Notes: generated by a model from the letters alone, not told the origin. Counted from the first letter of the stretch, positions 1 through 10,639 are shown. The stretch: DNA of 64,000 nt from Gallaecimonas sp. GXIMD4217 (GCF_038087665.1 NZ_CP149925.1:1143455-1207454); one strand, 5' to 3'. A program made the numbers and translations.

Positions 1-431
1 AGGTACTGTATGAAGAAGGTGCTGAGCAGCAGCCAGAGAAAGCCTAGGCCATAAGTGAGCAGGCGTTTTTCCAGCCAGGCCAGCTCGGCGGATTGATCCA
101 GGGTCAGCTGCAGGCTGTGGCCCTGGTACTGCAGGCGCAGCTGTTCCGAGGGCATGCGCTTGGCAAGTCGATCGCGAACGGCCTGGCCCAGCACCGGGGA
201 GCTGGCTGCGACCTGGCGCTGCGGCCTGGCGTCGTCGAGCTGCCAGCCCAGCCAGTTCCTGGGCGGTTGGGTCTGGGGGGCGCTGAGCCAGGTGCGGGCG
301 GCGCGCAGGGCGTCCTGGCGCTGCTGATCCAGCCTGGCCTGGGTGGAGAGCAGATCGGCACCTGACAGGCCCAGCCACAACAGTAGCCAGAGGGGGAGCA
401 GGGTCAGGCCGAGGCGAGAACTGAGCTTCAT
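1..431 (-). CDS. Membrane protein of unknown function, N-terminal part only
   Basis: The reading frame starts at ATG (complement of 429-431) and runs open off the left edge, giving about 143 residues. An in-frame TAA lies six codons upstream, so this is the first possible ATG. Residues 5-24 form a hydrophobic segment (LGLTLLPLWLLLWLGLSG). A predicted extracytoplasmic stretch of about 100 residues follows, then a second hydrophobic segment (YGLGFLWLLLSTFFIQY) at the edge. Two membrane helices around a periplasmic loop are typical of the input half of sensor proteins (kinases, GGDEF/EAL proteins), but the output domain lies outside the window, so function is not assigned. The ribosome-binding sequence AAGGA lies unusually close to the ATG. 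Confidence 0.7.
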   Translation of the reverse strand, partial: MKLSSRLGLTLLPLWLLLWLGLSGADLLSTQARLDQQRQDALRAARTWLSAPQTQPPRNWLGWQLDDARPQRQVAASSPVLGQAVRDRLAKRMPSEQLRLQYQGHSLQLTLDQSAELAWLEKRLLTYGLGFLWLLLSTFFIQY

Positions 432-573
432 TTCCTTGATGCGTCCTTAGCTGGGGGAAGGGGCTGCCGCTTCCGGCGACAACCGTACAAAAATAAACCA
501 ATTACGCCCTGGGAACTAGGCTTATTTTCCTGTTTGTGTGGCGGTAATGCCTAATTTGTGGGCGAAGCCCGAA

Positions 574-667
574 ACCCAAGCGCTGCTTGGGTGCGGCTGA
601 GCGCCGGTACACAGGATGTACCGGCCGGAAAGGATCCCAGGGATGGTTTCGCCTCTTAGCTGGGATC
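574..667. repeat. Cluster of three short inverted repeats
   Basis: Three perfect inverted repeats follow each other: ACCCAAGC-3-GCTTGGGT (574-592), CCGGTACA-5-TGTACCGG (604-624) and GATCCCAG-19-CTGGGATC (633-667). They lie between the tRNA-Asn terminator and the membrane gene to the left. No gene is visible in the stretch. The middle repeat resembles the GGACATCC-4-GGATGTCC repeat at 28893-28912, so both may belong to a dispersed intergenic family. This is seen only as structure; the function is unknown. Confidence 0.5.
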
Positions 668-670
668 GGA

Positions 671-703
671 AAAAAGAAAAGGCAGCCCTAAGGCTGCCTT
701 TTC
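671..703 (-). terminator. Terminator of the tRNA-Asn array
   Basis: On the minus strand the stem AAAAGGCAGCC / GGCTGCCTTTT with a short loop is followed by a T-rich tract, directly downstream of the last tRNA-Asn. Confidence 0.75.
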
Positions 704-707
704 GTGT

Positions 708-783
708 TGGCTCCCCCTGCTGGACTTGAACCAGCGACATACGGATTAACAGTCCGCCGTTCTACCGACTGAACTAAGGGGGA
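708..783 (-). tRNA. tRNA-Asn (anticodon GTT), third copy in transcription order
   Basis: A 76-nt cloverleaf sequence with acceptor stem TCCCCCT/AGGGGGA, D-arm AGTTCAGTCGGTAGAACGG, anticodon loop CTGTTAA (anticodon GTT), T-arm GCTGGTTCAAGTCCAGC and an encoded CCA end. It is identical to the two copies to its right. Confidence 0.97.
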
Positions 784-810
784 ACAATTTATGTTGCCTT
801 GCGGCGAATG

Positions 811-886
811 TGGCTCCCCCTGCTGGACTTGAACCAGCGACATACGGATTAACAGTCCGCCGTTCTACCGACTGAACTAAGGGGGA
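811..886 (-). tRNA. tRNA-Asn (anticodon GTT), second copy
   Basis: A 76-nt tRNA-Asn with encoded CCA, identical to its neighbours. The spacers of 26-27 bases on either side are nearly the same (…TTGCCTTGCGGCGAAT…), so the array looks like recent tandem duplication of a unit of about 102 bp. Confidence 0.97.
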
Positions 887-912
887 ACGATTTGTGTGCC
901 TTGCGGCGAATC

Positions 913-988
913 TGGCTCCCCCTGCTGGACTTGAACCAGCGACATACGGATTAACAGTCCGCCGTTCTACCGACTGAACTAAGGGGGA
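913..988 (-). tRNA. tRNA-Asn (anticodon GTT), first copy, promoter-proximal
   Basis: A 76-nt tRNA-Asn with encoded CCA, the first of three co-transcribed copies. The promoter at 1014-1042 lies immediately upstream. Confidence 0.97.
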
Positions 989-1013
989 GCAACGTCATCT
1001 CTGACGGAGGCGA

Positions 1014-1042
1014 ATCTTATAGAGGCCCCCCCGGGCTGTCAA
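1014..1042 (-). promoter_or_regulatory. Promoter of the tRNA-Asn operon
   Basis: On the minus strand a perfect -35 box TTGACA (1037-1042) is followed after 17 bases by TAAGAT (1014-1019) and a GC-rich discriminator. That arrangement fits a strong, stringently controlled stable-RNA promoter about 25 bases before the first tRNA. Confidence 0.8.
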
Positions 1043-1601
1043 CACCCGGATCCGGCGAAATTGACCGATTGCTTGCCTTTTCATCAACTTGGGTAACAAA
1101 GCGCCGTGGGGCCCTGCCAGCGGCGTTAAAAGGGTCTCTGTTGCTTCCTGACCGGGTGAATTTTCAGCAGGCGGCCTGCCCGAAACATGATCCCGCTCGC
1201 AAAGCCAGGCCAGGCAAGGGGTGGGGCCAGTTATCCACTTTTTTTGTGGATAAGTCTGTGGGGAAAGCCCTGTAGGCCGCCATTTACGGGGCCCCGATTG
1301 GAATTGATGATTTTGGTTCCACTTCGAGCTCGTCAAGAAAAACAAATACAAAACAAGGCCTTACAAAGAAAGAAAGTTTCTTTCAATGTCAGCTTTATGA
1401 CAATGTGACGAAGTTGTAACCGAGGCGGTCTTTTGTGAATACTCTTTCCCGTGCCAGGACCTGGCCGGGATGGAAGGGGCCGGAGATGCTAACGCCAGGG
1501 GCTTATTCTGGCAAGTGATTTTTATCGAAACAGGCAAAAACATGGCCTGGGATCAAAGGAAGGCTTAAAATGGCGCTTTTGCAGTTTCGGGACAGCTTTT
1601 C
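1043..1601. other. Long gene-free region between the tRNA promoter and the MATE gene
   Basis: I find no convincing gene here: the longest open frames lack ribosome-binding sites and family resemblance. It holds the inverted DnaA-box pair at 1231-1253 (separate entry), a GAAAG-TTT-CTTTC repeat near 1372-1384, and a perfect TGTCA-6-TGACA repeat at 1387-1402 that could be a regulator site. The right end presumably carries the promoter of the MATE-uvrB pair, but no clear -35/-10 pair stands out. Confidence 0.5.
1231..1253. promoter_or_regulatory. Inverted pair of DnaA-box-like sites around a T tract
   Basis: TTATCCAC (1231-1238) and TGTGGATAA (1245-1253) face each other across a T tract. TTATCCACA is the DnaA-box consensus, so both arms match on opposite strands. 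The same sequence could fold as a hairpin with a T-only loop. There is no rpmH/dnaA/dnaN context, so this is not presented as the chromosomal origin; DnaA titration or autonomous regulation is inference. Confidence 0.45.
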
Positions 1602-2933
1602 GTGGCCAGCCCTTCCCATGATCTTCTCACCGGCGATATCAGCAGCACCCTGAGGCGCATGACCCTGTCCATGCTGACCGGCATGGTGACGCTGATGACC
1701 TTCAACCTGGTGGATACCCTCTTCGTCAGCCGGCTCGGCACCGAGCCCCTGGCCGCCATCAGCTTTACCTTTCCGGTGACCTTCACGGTGATCAGCCTGA
1801 CCATAGGCCTGGGTGTGGGCACCTCGGCCGTGATCGGCCGCACCCTGGGCCGGGGCCGGGCCAGCCTGGCCAAGCGCCAGGGTAATGGCGCCCTGTGGCT
1901 GAGCGTACTGCTGGTGGCGCTGCTGTCGAGCCTGGGCGCCTGGCAGTTGGAGGCCATCTTCGGGCTTATTGGCGCCAACGATACCCAAATGGCGCTGATC
2001 AAGGACTACATGTACCTGTGGTTCCTGGGCAGCCCGCTGCTGGCCATCCCCATGGTGGCCAACGCCGTGCTCCGGGCCAATGGCGATACCGCCACCCCCA
2101 GCCGGTTCATGATGCTGGGTGGCCTGATCAACGCGGTGCTGGATCCGCTGCTCATCTTCGGCATAGGCCCCTTCCCGCGCCTGGAGCTGTTCGGCGCCGC
2201 CCTGGCCACGGTGCTGGCCTGGGTGGGGGGCGCCTTCGGGGTGTTGTTCATCCTCTATGTCCGCCGCAAGTTGGCCACCTTCGCCTGGCCCAGCCCCATC
2301 ATGGTGCTGCATTACTGGAAGAGCCTGCTGGCTATCGGCCTGCCGGCGGCCGGGGCCAACATGATGACGCCCCTGGCCATGGCGGTGATGACGGCCATCG
2401 TCGCCGACTATGGCGCTGCCGCCGTCGGCGCCTTCGGGGTCGGCACCAGGCTCGAGTCCCTGGCCTCCATGGTGGTGCTGGCGCTGTCCATGACCCTGCC
2501 GCCCTTCGTCAGCCAGAACTTCGGCGCCGAGCAGATGGAGCGGGTGCGTCTGGCCTACCGCAAGGTGATGCGCTTCATCCTGGGCTGGCAGCTGGCCCTG
2601 TATGGCCTGATGCTGGTGCTGGCCTGGCCCATCAGCCTGCTGTTCGGCAAGGACGCCCAGGTGGCGGAGCTGATCCGGCTGTTCATCTACATAGTGCCGC
2701 TCGGCTATGGCCTGCAGGGGGTGGTGATCCTCACCAACTCCTCCTTCAATGCCATGCACTGGCCCGGCAAGGCCCTGGCGTTGTCGGCGCTGCGTTTCTT
2801 TGCCGCCTATGTGCCCATCGCCTGGCTTGGGGGCCAATTCTTTGGATTGACCGGTCTCTTTGCCGGTATGGTGGTGGCGAACCTGATCACCGCCCTGGTC
2901 GCCTATCGCTGGTTCAACAAGGAGACCGCATGA
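1602..2933 (+). CDS. MATE family multidrug/cation efflux transporter
   Basis: The protein has 443 residues and about twelve hydrophobic segments, the length and topology of a MATE-family Na+ or H+ coupled drug antiporter of the inner membrane. The N-terminal part ([18 protein letters not shown], then [12 protein letters not shown]) matches the conserved first helix of the family, where the NLVDTLFV motif sits in the cation-binding lobe. The start is taken as GTG at 1602, the only start upstream of that conserved region; an ATG at 1570 is out of frame. The stop overlaps the uvrB start (ATGA), so the two genes are translationally coupled. The substrate cannot be read from the sequence. Confidence 0.9.
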   Translation: MASPSHDLLTGDISSTLRRMTLSMLTGMVTLMTFNLVDTLFVSRLGTEPLAAISFTFPVTFTVISLTIGLGVGTSAVIGRTLGRGRASLAKRQGNGALWLSVLLVALLSSLGAWQLEAIFGLIGANDTQMALIKDYMYLWFLGSPLLAIPMVANAVLRANGDTATPSRFMMLGGLINAVLDPLLIFGIGPFPRLELFGAALATVLAWVGGAFGVLFILYVRRKLATFAWPSPIMVLHYWKSLLAIGLPAAGANMMTPLAMAVMTAIVADYGAAAVGAFGVGTRLESLASMVVLALSMTLPPFVSQNFGAEQMERVRLAYRKVMRFILGWQLALYGLMLVLAWPISLLFGKDAQVAELIRLFIYIVPLGYGLQGVVILTNSSFNAMHWPGKALALSALRFFAAYVPIAWLGGQFFGLTGLFAGMVVANLITALVAYRWFNKETA

Positions 2934-4930
2934 GCAAGTCCTTTAAACTGCATTCCGACTACCAGCCTGCCGGCGACCAGCCGGCGGCCATCGCCCAGCT
3001 GGTGGACGGCCTGGAGTCCGGCCTGGCCCACCAGACCCTGCTGGGGGTGACCGGCTCCGGCAAGACCTTCACCATGGCCAACATCATCGCCCAGCAGGGC
3101 AGGCCCACCCTGCTGCTGGCCCACAACAAGACCCTGGCCGCCCAGCTCTACGGGGAAATGAAGGAATTCTTCCCGGAGAACGCCGTCGAGTATTTCGTCT
3201 CCTACTACGACTACTACCAGCCCGAGGCCTATGTGCCGTCTTCGGACACCTTCATCGAGAAGGACGCCTCCATCAACGACCACATCGAGCAGATGCGGCT
3301 GTCGGCCACCAAGGCGCTGATGGAGCGCCGCGACGTGGTGATCGTCGCTTCGGTGTCGGCCATCTACGGCCTGGGTGATCCGGACTCCTACCTGAAGATG
3401 ATGCTGCACCTGCGCCAGGGCGACATCATCGACCAGCGCGCCATACTGAGGCGCCTGGCGGAGCTGCAATACAGCCGCAACGACCAGGCCTTCCAGCGCG
3501 GCACCTACCGGGTGCGCGGCGAGGTCATCGACATCTTCCCGGCCGAGAGCGACGACGAGGCCTACCGGGTGGAGCTGTTCGACGACGAGGTAGAGCGGCT
3601 GTCGGTGTTCGATCCCCTCACCGGCCAGGTGCTGCGCACCAACCTGGGCCGGCTGACGGTCTTCCCCAAGACCCACTACGTGACCCCCAGGGAGAAGATC
3701 CTTGAGGCCGTGGAGAGCATCAAGGCCGAGCTCAAGGTGCGCAGCCAGGAGCTAAGGGATCTGGGCAAGCTGGTGGAGGAGCAGCGCCTGGTGCAGCGCA
3801 CCCAGTTTGACATCGAGATGATGGTGGAGCTGGGCTATTGCTCCGGCATCGAGAACTATTCCAGGTATCTTTCCGGGCGCAACCCGGGCGAGCCGCCGCC
3901 GACCCTGATCGACTACCTGCCGCCGGACGGCCTGCTGATCGTCGACGAATCCCACGTCACCATTCCCCAGATCGGCGCCATGTTCAAGGGCGACCGCTCC
4001 CGCAAGGAAACCCTGGTGGAATACGGCTTCCGGCTGCCCTCGGCCCTGGACAACAGGCCGCTCAAGTTCGACGAGTTCGAGGCCATAGCGCCCCAGCGCA
4101 TCTATGTGTCGGCGACCCCGGGGCCCTACGAGCTGGAGATGTCGGCAGGGGAAATCGCCGAACAGGTGGTCAGGCCCACCGGCCTTTTGGATCCGGAGCT
4201 GGAGGTGCGCCCCGTGGCCACCCAGGTGGACGACCTGCTGTCGGAGATCCGGCTGCGGGTGGCCAAGCAGGAGCGGGTGCTGGTGACCACCCTCACCAAG
4301 AAGATGGCCGAGGATCTCACCGAATACCTGGACGAGCACGGCGTACGGGTGCGCTACCTGCACTCGGATATCGACACCGTCGAGCGGGTGGAGATCATCC
4401 GCGATCTGCGCCTGGGCAAGTTCGACGTGCTGGTGGGCATCAACCTGCTGCGCGAGGGCCTGGACATGCCGGAGGTGTCGCTGGTGGCCATACTGGACGC
4501 CGACAAGGAAGGCTTCCTGCGCTCGGAGCGCTCCTTGATCCAGACCATAGGCCGGGCCGCCCGTAACCTGAGCGGCAAGGCCATCCTCTATGGCGACACC
4601 ATCACCAAATCCATGAAGAAGGCCATGGACGAGACCGAGCGGCGCCGGGCCAAGCAGCAGGCCTTCAACGAGGCAAATGGCATAGTGCCCAGGGCACTGA
4701 CCAAGAAGATCGGCGACATCATGCAGCTGGGCGACAGCGTCAAGGCCGACGGCAAGGCCAGGGGCAGGAAGGCGGCGCCGGCGGTCAGGCTGGATCCCAG
4801 GGAGCTGTCCCGGGAGATCGACGCCCTGGAGAAGCGCATGTACCAGCACGCCCAGGATCTGGAGTTCGAACAGGCGGCGGCGCTACGGGATCAGATGGCC
4901 GCCCTGCAGGAGCAGCTCAAGCAGCTCTAG
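2930..4930 (+). CDS. uvrB: Excinuclease ABC subunit B
   Basis: UvrB of nucleotide excision repair, 666 residues, close to the usual length. It loads onto damage with UvrA, verifies the lesion and recruits UvrC. Visible signatures are the Walker A motif GVTGSGKT at residues 39-46, the tyrosine-rich beta-hairpin ([16 protein letters not shown]) that clamps DNA, the helicase motif DESH, and a C-terminal UVR domain ([20 protein letters not shown]) that contacts UvrC. The ATG at 2930 overlaps the MATE stop codon; a longer open frame upstream is read-through inside the MATE gene. No LexA box is obvious because no separate promoter is visible. Confidence 0.98.
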   Translation: MSKSFKLHSDYQPAGDQPAAIAQLVDGLESGLAHQTLLGVTGSGKTFTMANIIAQQGRPTLLLAHNKTLAAQLYGEMKEFFPENAVEYFVSYYDYYQPEAYVPSSDTFIEKDASINDHIEQMRLSATKALMERRDVVIVASVSAIYGLGDPDSYLKMMLHLRQGDIIDQRAILRRLAELQYSRNDQAFQRGTYRVRGEVIDIFPAESDDEAYRVELFDDEVERLSVFDPLTGQVLRTNLGRLTVFPKTHYVTPREKILEAVESIKAELKVRSQELRDLGKLVEEQRLVQRTQFDIEMMVELGYCSGIENYSRYLSGRNPGEPPPTLIDYLPPDGLLIVDESHVTIPQIGAMFKGDRSRKETLVEYGFRLPSALDNRPLKFDEFEAIAPQRIYVSATPGPYELEMSAGEIAEQVVRPTGLLDPELEVRPVATQVDDLLSEIRLRVAKQERVLVTTLTKKMAEDLTEYLDEHGVRVRYLHSDIDTVERVEIIRDLRLGKFDVLVGINLLREGLDMPEVSLVAILDADKEGFLRSERSLIQTIGRAARNLSGKAILYGDTITKSMKKAMDETERRRAKQQAFNEANGIVPRALTKKIGDIMQLGDSVKADGKARGRKAAPAVRLDPRELSREIDALEKRMYQHAQDLEFEQAAALRDQMAALQEQLKQL

Positions 4931-4937
4931 CGGTGGC

Positions 4938-5149
4938 TCAGGGGAGTGGCCGGGTTGAGCGGCCCGGCAGATCGTTTTTCAGGGCCAGCAGGGCCAGGAA
5001 GAGCAGTCCCCAGACCGCACCAGGCCGATGGCGGTCACCAGCCGCGGGTTTTCCGTCTTGCGGCCAGCCAGGGCCCTGATGCGGCGAACCAGCAGCACAT
5101 AGAGGGCGAAGGCGAAAAGCTGCCCCAACAGGGTGGCGTTGATGGTCAT
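4938..5149 (-). pseudogene. Small two-helix membrane protein, apparently frameshifted
   Basis: A good ribosome-binding site (AAAGGACG, 7 bases from the ATG at 5149) begins a protein with hydrophobic segment LLGQLFAFALYVLLV, followed by a basic loop and TAIGLV. The frame then hits a stop at 4979. Moving by one base after the GLV codons restores a second hydrophobic segment (VWGLLFLALLALKNDLPG) ending at the stop at 4938. The simplest reading is a gene of about 70 codons with one base missing near 5027-5033, either a real mutation or a sequencing error. The family is not recognised. It lies alone between uvrB and the response regulator. Confidence 0.55.
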
Positions 5150-5220
5150 GGCAAGCGTCCTTTTTGATGCTTTTGCGCCACTCTAGCCGTTCCCTCTTGT
5201 TTTACGGCTTGGCAACAGCC

Positions 5221-6523
<1,303 letters not shown>

Positions 6524-6543
<20 letters not shown>

Positions 6544-7909
6544 TGTCGTCCTCCAGGGGCAGGATCAGGCAGGCCTGGCAGCCGCCGTCGGGGTGGTTGG
6601 CGAGGCTGATGTCGCCGCCGTAGTGGAGCCTGGCCAGGCGCTGGGCGATATAGAGGCCCATGCCGGCTCCCTCGGCCTTGGTGGTGATATGGGGCTGGAA
6701 CAGCTGTTTGGCGATGCCGGGATCCAGTCCGGGCCCCTGATCGCGGACGCAGAGGCTGAGCCGGTCGTCGTCCCGGCTGGCGCTGATCCGGATGGGCTGG
6801 TCGCCGCCGGCCTCCAGGGCATTGCTGATCAGGGTATGCAGCATGGAGCGCAGCTCGGATTCGGCGCCCCTGAGTACCTGCTCGTCAATGCCATCCAGCT
6901 GCCACTGGCCGCCCAGCTCCAGGCGCAGATCGGCCAGCAGCGGTGCCAGGGGGACCCGCTGGCTCCGGTTCACTTCGCTGGTGGACAGGGTCAGCAGGGC
7001 CTGGATGTTCTTGTCCAGGCTGCGCAGCTTGCGCCTGGCGGTGTCCGCCAGGCGGGGATCGGGGGCCCGGGCCAACTCCTCCAGGCACAGCCCCAGGGTG
7101 TGCAGGGGGTTGCGCAGGGCATGGGCCAGGCCCCGGGCCACCTCGCCCAGCTCGGCCAGCTGGGCCTGCTCCTTGACCCTGGCCTCCTGGGCCCGCAACA
7201 GGCCGAGCTCCCGGTTCATATGGTTGAAGCCCTCTATGGCCTGGCGGACTTCCCTCATGCCCTCGGGCGGCAGCTGGGTGCCCAGCTCGCCCCTGCCGAC
7301 CTGGGCCAGGCCCTGGCAGAGCCGCTCCAGGGGCTGGGACAGCCGGCGGGCCAGGTAATAGACGGTGATCAGGGCGATGGCGGAGGTCAGGGCGAAGGCC
7401 AGCAGCAGGGTTCTGTTGGCGGTGGCCACGGCCGGCGCCGCCGGCTCCTGAACCTTGAATTCCACCCTGGGGGCCGTGATGAGCAGCGCGCCATCCTGCT
7501 TGTGCACCTCTATCTGCTCCAGGGCTTCCCTGGCCTGGCGCTTGGCCTCCACGAACTGGCGCCTGGCGTCGGCCCTGACCTTTTCCGCCTGGCGGGCGAT
7601 CTTCTCCAGTTCGCGGCTGACCAGCTCTTCCTGGCGGTGTTGATAATGCGCCCGGTGCTCCGGAGGCAGGCTGGCCAACTCGTCCTGGATGATGATTTCC
7701 AGCTCCTCCCGGGAGGGGATCTCGAACTCTGGCTCCGGGATCTCGGCGATGTCGATGCGGTGCAGGACCTGGGTGGCCAGCTCCCGGCCGGTTTCCACGG
7801 CCTCAAGGTTGACCTGCTCGCGCAGGCTGTGGACCAGCAGCAGCTGCAGGGCGCCCAGCAGCAGGATCAGCGAGCCGAACAGCAGGAACAGGGTGCGTTT
7901 GACGGACAT
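6524..7909 (-). CDS. Membrane sensor histidine kinase, partner of the NtrC-type regulator
   Basis: A 461-residue kinase. Transmembrane helix 1 spans about residues 5-26, and a periplasmic region of about 140 residues rich in charged helix (roughly 68-135, coiled-coil-like) follows. Helix 2 spans about 166-187, then a HAMP linker, an H-box with phospho-acceptor His263 (HALRNPL), N-box (NALEAG), G1 box DQGPGLDP and G2 box GAGMGLYIA. The NtrB/ZraS type of H-box suits an NtrC-class partner, which follows immediately. The charged periplasmic helix could dock a periplasmic partner such as the divergently encoded coiled-coil protein, but that is inference. Confidence 0.92.
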
Positions 7910-8028
7910 AAGGGCTCCAGTGGCGGTATGACCTTAACGCTATCAAAAAAAGTGCCAAAGGTAAGTCATTGAAGTGTATGACGCTTTTGCAAAAAGCCGT
8001 GCCCATTTGGGGACAAGGGGCGGCGGGG

Positions 8029-8046
8029 TTTCCCCATATGGGGACA
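8029..8046. promoter_or_regulatory. Palindrome, candidate activator-binding site
   Basis: CCCCATATGGGG (8032-8043) is a perfect 12-bp palindrome with partial extension (TTT…ACA). Another GGGGACA half site lies at 8009-8015. The palindrome is about 65 bases upstream of the sigma54-like element at 8098-8113, a typical distance for an NtrC-class enhancer. Binding by the adjacent regulator is inferred from position only. Confidence 0.4.
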
Positions 8047-8097
8047 TCCTGCCCCTGCCTTTGATTACATTTCTATATAAAACAAATGGTTAAGAAT

Positions 8098-8113
8098 TGG
8101 CACGGCTTTTCCA
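8098..8113 (+). promoter_or_regulatory. Near-consensus sigma54 (-24/-12) promoter
   Basis: TGGCACGGCTTTTCCA matches the RpoN consensus TGGCACG-N4-TTGCA/T with correct GG-to-GC spacing and one mismatch (C for the G of the -12 GC). It lies 40 bases before the ATG of the coiled-coil gene. Its core GGCACGGCTTTT (8099-8110) is repeated inverted at 7992-8003, close to the kinase gene start. Confidence 0.5.
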
Positions 8114-8152
8114 ATGGTGTCGGGGAACACTTATCACAAAAGGAAGCACAAC

Positions 8153-8809
8153 ATGAGACTGATGACACTGGCCGCCCTGATGATCCCCACCACCTTCCAG
8201 GTGGCCTGCGCCTCCGCCGATGCCAAGGCCAGAACGCCCGAGCCGGCCCTGGCAGAAGAACAGCAGGAGATCCGCCTGGTGCTGGACGAAGACGGCAAGC
8301 GCTACGAGTTCAGCGGCGAAGATCAGCAACAACTGCTGGAAATGCTCCGGCAGCAGCTCAAGGGCCAGGAGGATGCCGCCGAGATAGAGGCCAAGGTGCG
8401 GCAGGCCCTGGCGGGGATCCATGTCGACGTGGAGGCCATTCACATCGAGGCCGAACGGGCTGCGGAGCGGGCCAGGGTCCTGCACCTGGACGACAAGGTG
8501 ATTGCCATCCAGGTGGAAAGGGCCATGCACGAGGCCGAGAAGCATGCCCTGGACGAGGAGCGCATCGAGCGTGAGGTGGAAAAGGCGCTGCGCCGGGCCG
8601 AGGAGCGGGTCAAGGAAATTGAGGTCCGCCTGGCCAAACGGGGGGACGAGCTGACCCGGCATGTGGAGCACCTCAGGCTGAGCGCCCCGGAGGTGGTGCT
8701 GCTGCACCATGGCGACGGCAAGGTCGATGTCGACACCCTGCTGAAGCTGATTGAAAAGGCCGAACTCAGCGAGGCAGACAGGCAGCGCTTGCGGGACGCC
8801 CTCAAGTAA
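8153..8809 (+). CDS. Secreted coiled-coil protein, divergent from the two-component genes
   Basis: A 218-residue protein with an N-terminal signal sequence (LMTLAALMIPTTFQVACASA) and probable signal-peptidase-I cleavage after ASA. The cysteine there is not in a good lipobox. The mature part is almost entirely charged helix (Glu, Arg, Lys, Ala rich, about residues 60-180), predicted as coiled coil, with a C-terminal helix (VDVDTLLKLIEKAELSEADRQRLRDAL). No family is recognised. ATG 8153 is chosen over an upstream ATG because AGGA lies 8 bases before it and it opens the signal peptide. By analogy with ZraP/CpxP it could be a periplasmic stress protein or feedback regulator of the neighbouring kinase; that role is inference. 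Confidence 0.75.
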   Translation: MRLMTLAALMIPTTFQVACASADAKARTPEPALAEEQQEIRLVLDEDGKRYEFSGEDQQQLLEMLRQQLKGQEDAAEIEAKVRQALAGIHVDVEAIHIEAERAAERARVLHLDDKVIAIQVERAMHEAEKHALDEERIEREVEKALRRAEERVKEIEVRLAKRGDELTRHVEHLRLSAPEVVLLHHGDGKVDVDTLLKLIEKAELSEADRQRLRDALK

Positions 8810-8810
8810 G

Positions 8811-8835
8811 GAAAAAGGGGCCGCTGGCCCCTTTT
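8811..8835. terminator. Bidirectional terminator
   Basis: The stem AAAAGGGGCC-GCT-GGCCCCTTTT between the convergent coiled-coil gene and queD has T runs in both directions. Confidence 0.75.
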
Positions 8836-8836
8836 C

Positions 8837-9199
8837 TTATTCGCCGCGGTAGACGCAGCCGGAGGTGCAGGTCTCCTGGACCTCCACGGCGCTCAGCAGG
8901 TCGAGCTGGGGCTTGAGGCGCTCCCAGATCCAGCGGGCCAGGATCTCGCTGGTGGGGTTTTCCAGGCCTTCGATGTCGTTCAGGTAGTTGTGGTCCAGGC
9001 GCTCGTAGAGGGGCTTGAACAGCGCCTTGATGTCGCCGAAGTCCATGACCCAGCCGGTGTACGGATCCACTTCGCCGGTGATCTCCAGGCGCACCTTGAA
9101 GGTGTGGCCGTGCAGGCGGCCGCACTTGTGGCCCTCGGGCACATGGGGCAGCCGGTGGGCGGAGTCGAAGGAAAATTCTTTGTACAGGGTCGTCTTCAT
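8837..9199 (-). CDS. queD: 6-carboxy-5,6,7,8-tetrahydropterin synthase
   Basis: A 120-residue QueD, which converts 7,8-dihydroneopterin triphosphate to 6-carboxytetrahydropterin, the second step of queuosine/7-deazaguanine synthesis. Zinc ligands are visible as His15 (SAHRL) and the HGH pair in GRLHGHTF (His30, His32), with the catalytic Cys just before in HKCGRLHG. The start overlaps the queC stop by four bases (ATGA). It is the last gene of the queC-queD pair and sits divergently from queE, so the pathway from GTP product to preQ0 is covered here apart from GTP cyclohydrolase (folE at 53.9 kb). Confidence 0.96.
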   Translation of the reverse strand: MKTTLYKEFSFDSAHRLPHVPEGHKCGRLHGHTFKVRLEITGEVDPYTGWVMDFGDIKALFKPLYERLDHNYLNDIEGLENPTSEILARWIWERLKPQLDLLSAVEVQETCTSGCVYRGE

Positions 9200-9873
9200 G
9201 ATTTGGCCATGGCCTCTCGTGTAACGTAAGACAAGGGATCGACGGCGTTGTTCTCCCGGAAGGCCTCCAGCCGTTCCTGGCAGGCGCCGCAGCGGCCGCA
9301 GGCCTGCTCGCTCCCCTCGTAGCAGGTCCAGGTCAGGCCGTAGTCCAGACCCATGGCCAGGCCGTCCCTGAGGATCTCGCCCTTGGTGGCGTCGAGGTAG
9401 GGGGTGCGGATGTCGATGGGCTGGTAGTTGGCTATCTTGGCCACGTCCTTCATGGCCTGGACGAACTCGGGCCGGCAGTCCGGGTAGATGGCGTGGTCGC
9501 CGCCGTGGGCGCCGTAGTAGACCGCCTCGGCCTCCAGGGACACGGCCCAGCCGATGGCCAGCGACAGCAGGATCATGTTGCGGTTGGGCACCACTGTGCT
9601 CTTCATGCTCTCTTCTTCGTAATGGCCCTGGGGCATGTCGATGTCACAGGTCAGGGCCGAGCCGGCCAGCAGGGTCTGGATGGCGGTGATGTCCACTATC
9701 TTGTGATCTATGCCCAGGGCGTCGGTCACCGCCTTGGCGGCCACCAGCTCGCGCTTGTGGCGTTGGCCATAATCAAAGGACAGGGCATGGACCTGGTGGC
9801 CTTCCCTGAGCGCCTTGTGCAGCACGGTGAAGGAGTCCATGCCACCGGAAAAGATGACGACGACTTTGCTCAT
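9196..9873 (-). CDS. queC: 7-cyano-7-deazaguanine (preQ0) synthase
   Basis: A 225-residue QueC, an ATP-dependent ligase-type enzyme that converts 7-carboxy-7-deazaguanine and ammonia to preQ0. The N-terminal PP-loop SGGMDS (ATP binding) and the C-terminal zinc cluster ([19 protein letters not shown]) are intact. It is translationally coupled to queD. No preQ1 riboswitch could be recognised in the 94-base gap to queE. Confidence 0.97.
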   Translation of the reverse strand: MSKVVVIFSGGMDSFTVLHKALREGHQVHALSFDYGQRHKRELVAAKAVTDALGIDHKIVDITAIQTLLAGSALTCDIDMPQGHYEEESMKSTVVPNRNMILLSLAIGWAVSLEAEAVYYGAHGGDHAIYPDCRPEFVQAMKDVAKIANYQPIDIRTPYLDATKGEILRDGLAMGLDYGLTWTCYEGSEQACGRCGACQERLEAFRENNAVDPLSYVTREAMAKS

Positions 9874-9967
9874 GGTAAACGCCTTGGGTTATTCAGACCG
9901 GGGGCGCATTTTATGTTAGCATCCCCGCCTTCTCAACAGGCGGTCACCCGGGGCCAATACAGCAGCC

Positions 9968-10639
9968 ATGCGTTATCCCATCAATGAAGTGTTCGAAACC
10001 CTGCAAGGGGAGGGCAGTTTTACCGGTACGGCGGCGATCTTCGTGCGCCTGCAGGGCTGCCCGGTGGGTTGCCCCTGGTGCGACACCCGCCACACCTGGG
10101 ATACCAAGCCGGAAGACGAGACCGAGCTGGCCAGCGTCATGGCCAAACGGGGCGACAGCCCGGCCTGGGCCTGGGCCACGGCCGCCTCGCTGCTGACCGC
10201 CTTCACCCAGCGCGGTTTTCGGGCCCGGCACGTGGTGATCACCGGCGGCGAGCCGGCCATGTTCGATCTCCAGGAGCTGTGCACCGTGCTGCACCAGGGC
10301 GGCTACCGCACCCAGATCGAGACCTCCGGCACCTTCGCCATCCAGGCCCCGGCCGAGACCTTCGTGACCCTGTCGCCCAAGGTGGGCATGAAGGGCGGCT
10401 ATGAAGTGCTGGACTCGGCGCTGCTTCGGGCCGACGAGATCAAGCACCCGGTGGCCCGCCAGCGCGACATCGACGAGCTGGACCAGCTGCTCAAGCGCCT
10501 GCCGGCTTACGCCGAAACGCCCATCTGGCTGCAGCCGGTCAGCCAGGGCAAGCGCGCCACCCAACTCTGCATCGACACCTGCATCGCCCGCAACTGGCGC
10601 TTGTCGGTTCAGTTGCACAAATACCTTGGCATAGAATAG
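9968..10639 (+). CDS. queE: 7-carboxy-7-deazaguanine synthase (radical SAM)
   Basis: A 223-residue QueE, which uses S-adenosylmethionine radical chemistry to contract 6-carboxytetrahydropterin to 7-carboxy-7-deazaguanine. The [4Fe-4S] cysteines are in CPVGCPWCDT near residues 31-38. The VITGGEPA segment and the TSGTF segment are typical of the QueE subfamily. It is divergent from queC-queD, so the shared gap must carry both promoters. The short C-terminus (LHKYLGIE) is normal for gammaproteobacterial QueE. Confidence 0.96.
   Translation: MRYPINEVFETLQGEGSFTGTAAIFVRLQGCPVGCPWCDTRHTWDTKPEDETELASVMAKRGDSPAWAWATAASLLTAFTQRGFRARHVVITGGEPAMFDLQELCTVLHQGGYRTQIETSGTFAIQAPAETFVTLSPKVGMKGGYEVLDSALLRADEIKHPVARQRDIDELDQLLKRLPAYAETPIWLQPVSQGKRATQLCIDTCIARNWRLSVQLHKYLGIE

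Noticed and set aside
1503..2837. Long open frame on the minus strand opposite the MATE gene (444 codons)
   Set aside because: It is antisense shadow of high-GC codons: composition is His/Gln/Gly-rich without family resemblance, and the plus strand encodes an unmistakable transporter.
1895..4930. Longer uvrB reading frame beginning inside the MATE gene
   Set aside because: The upstream part is out-of-frame translation of the MATE gene; UvrB begins at ATG 2930 with the conserved N-terminus.
7989..8004. Second sigma54 promoter on the minus strand for the kinase/regulator pair
   Set aside because: GG and GC elements are present, but separated by 11 bases instead of the strictly required 10.
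9874..9967. preQ1 riboswitch before queC or queE
   Set aside because: The 94-base gap shows no recognisable preQ1 aptamer (no short stem with A-rich tail in the correct place).
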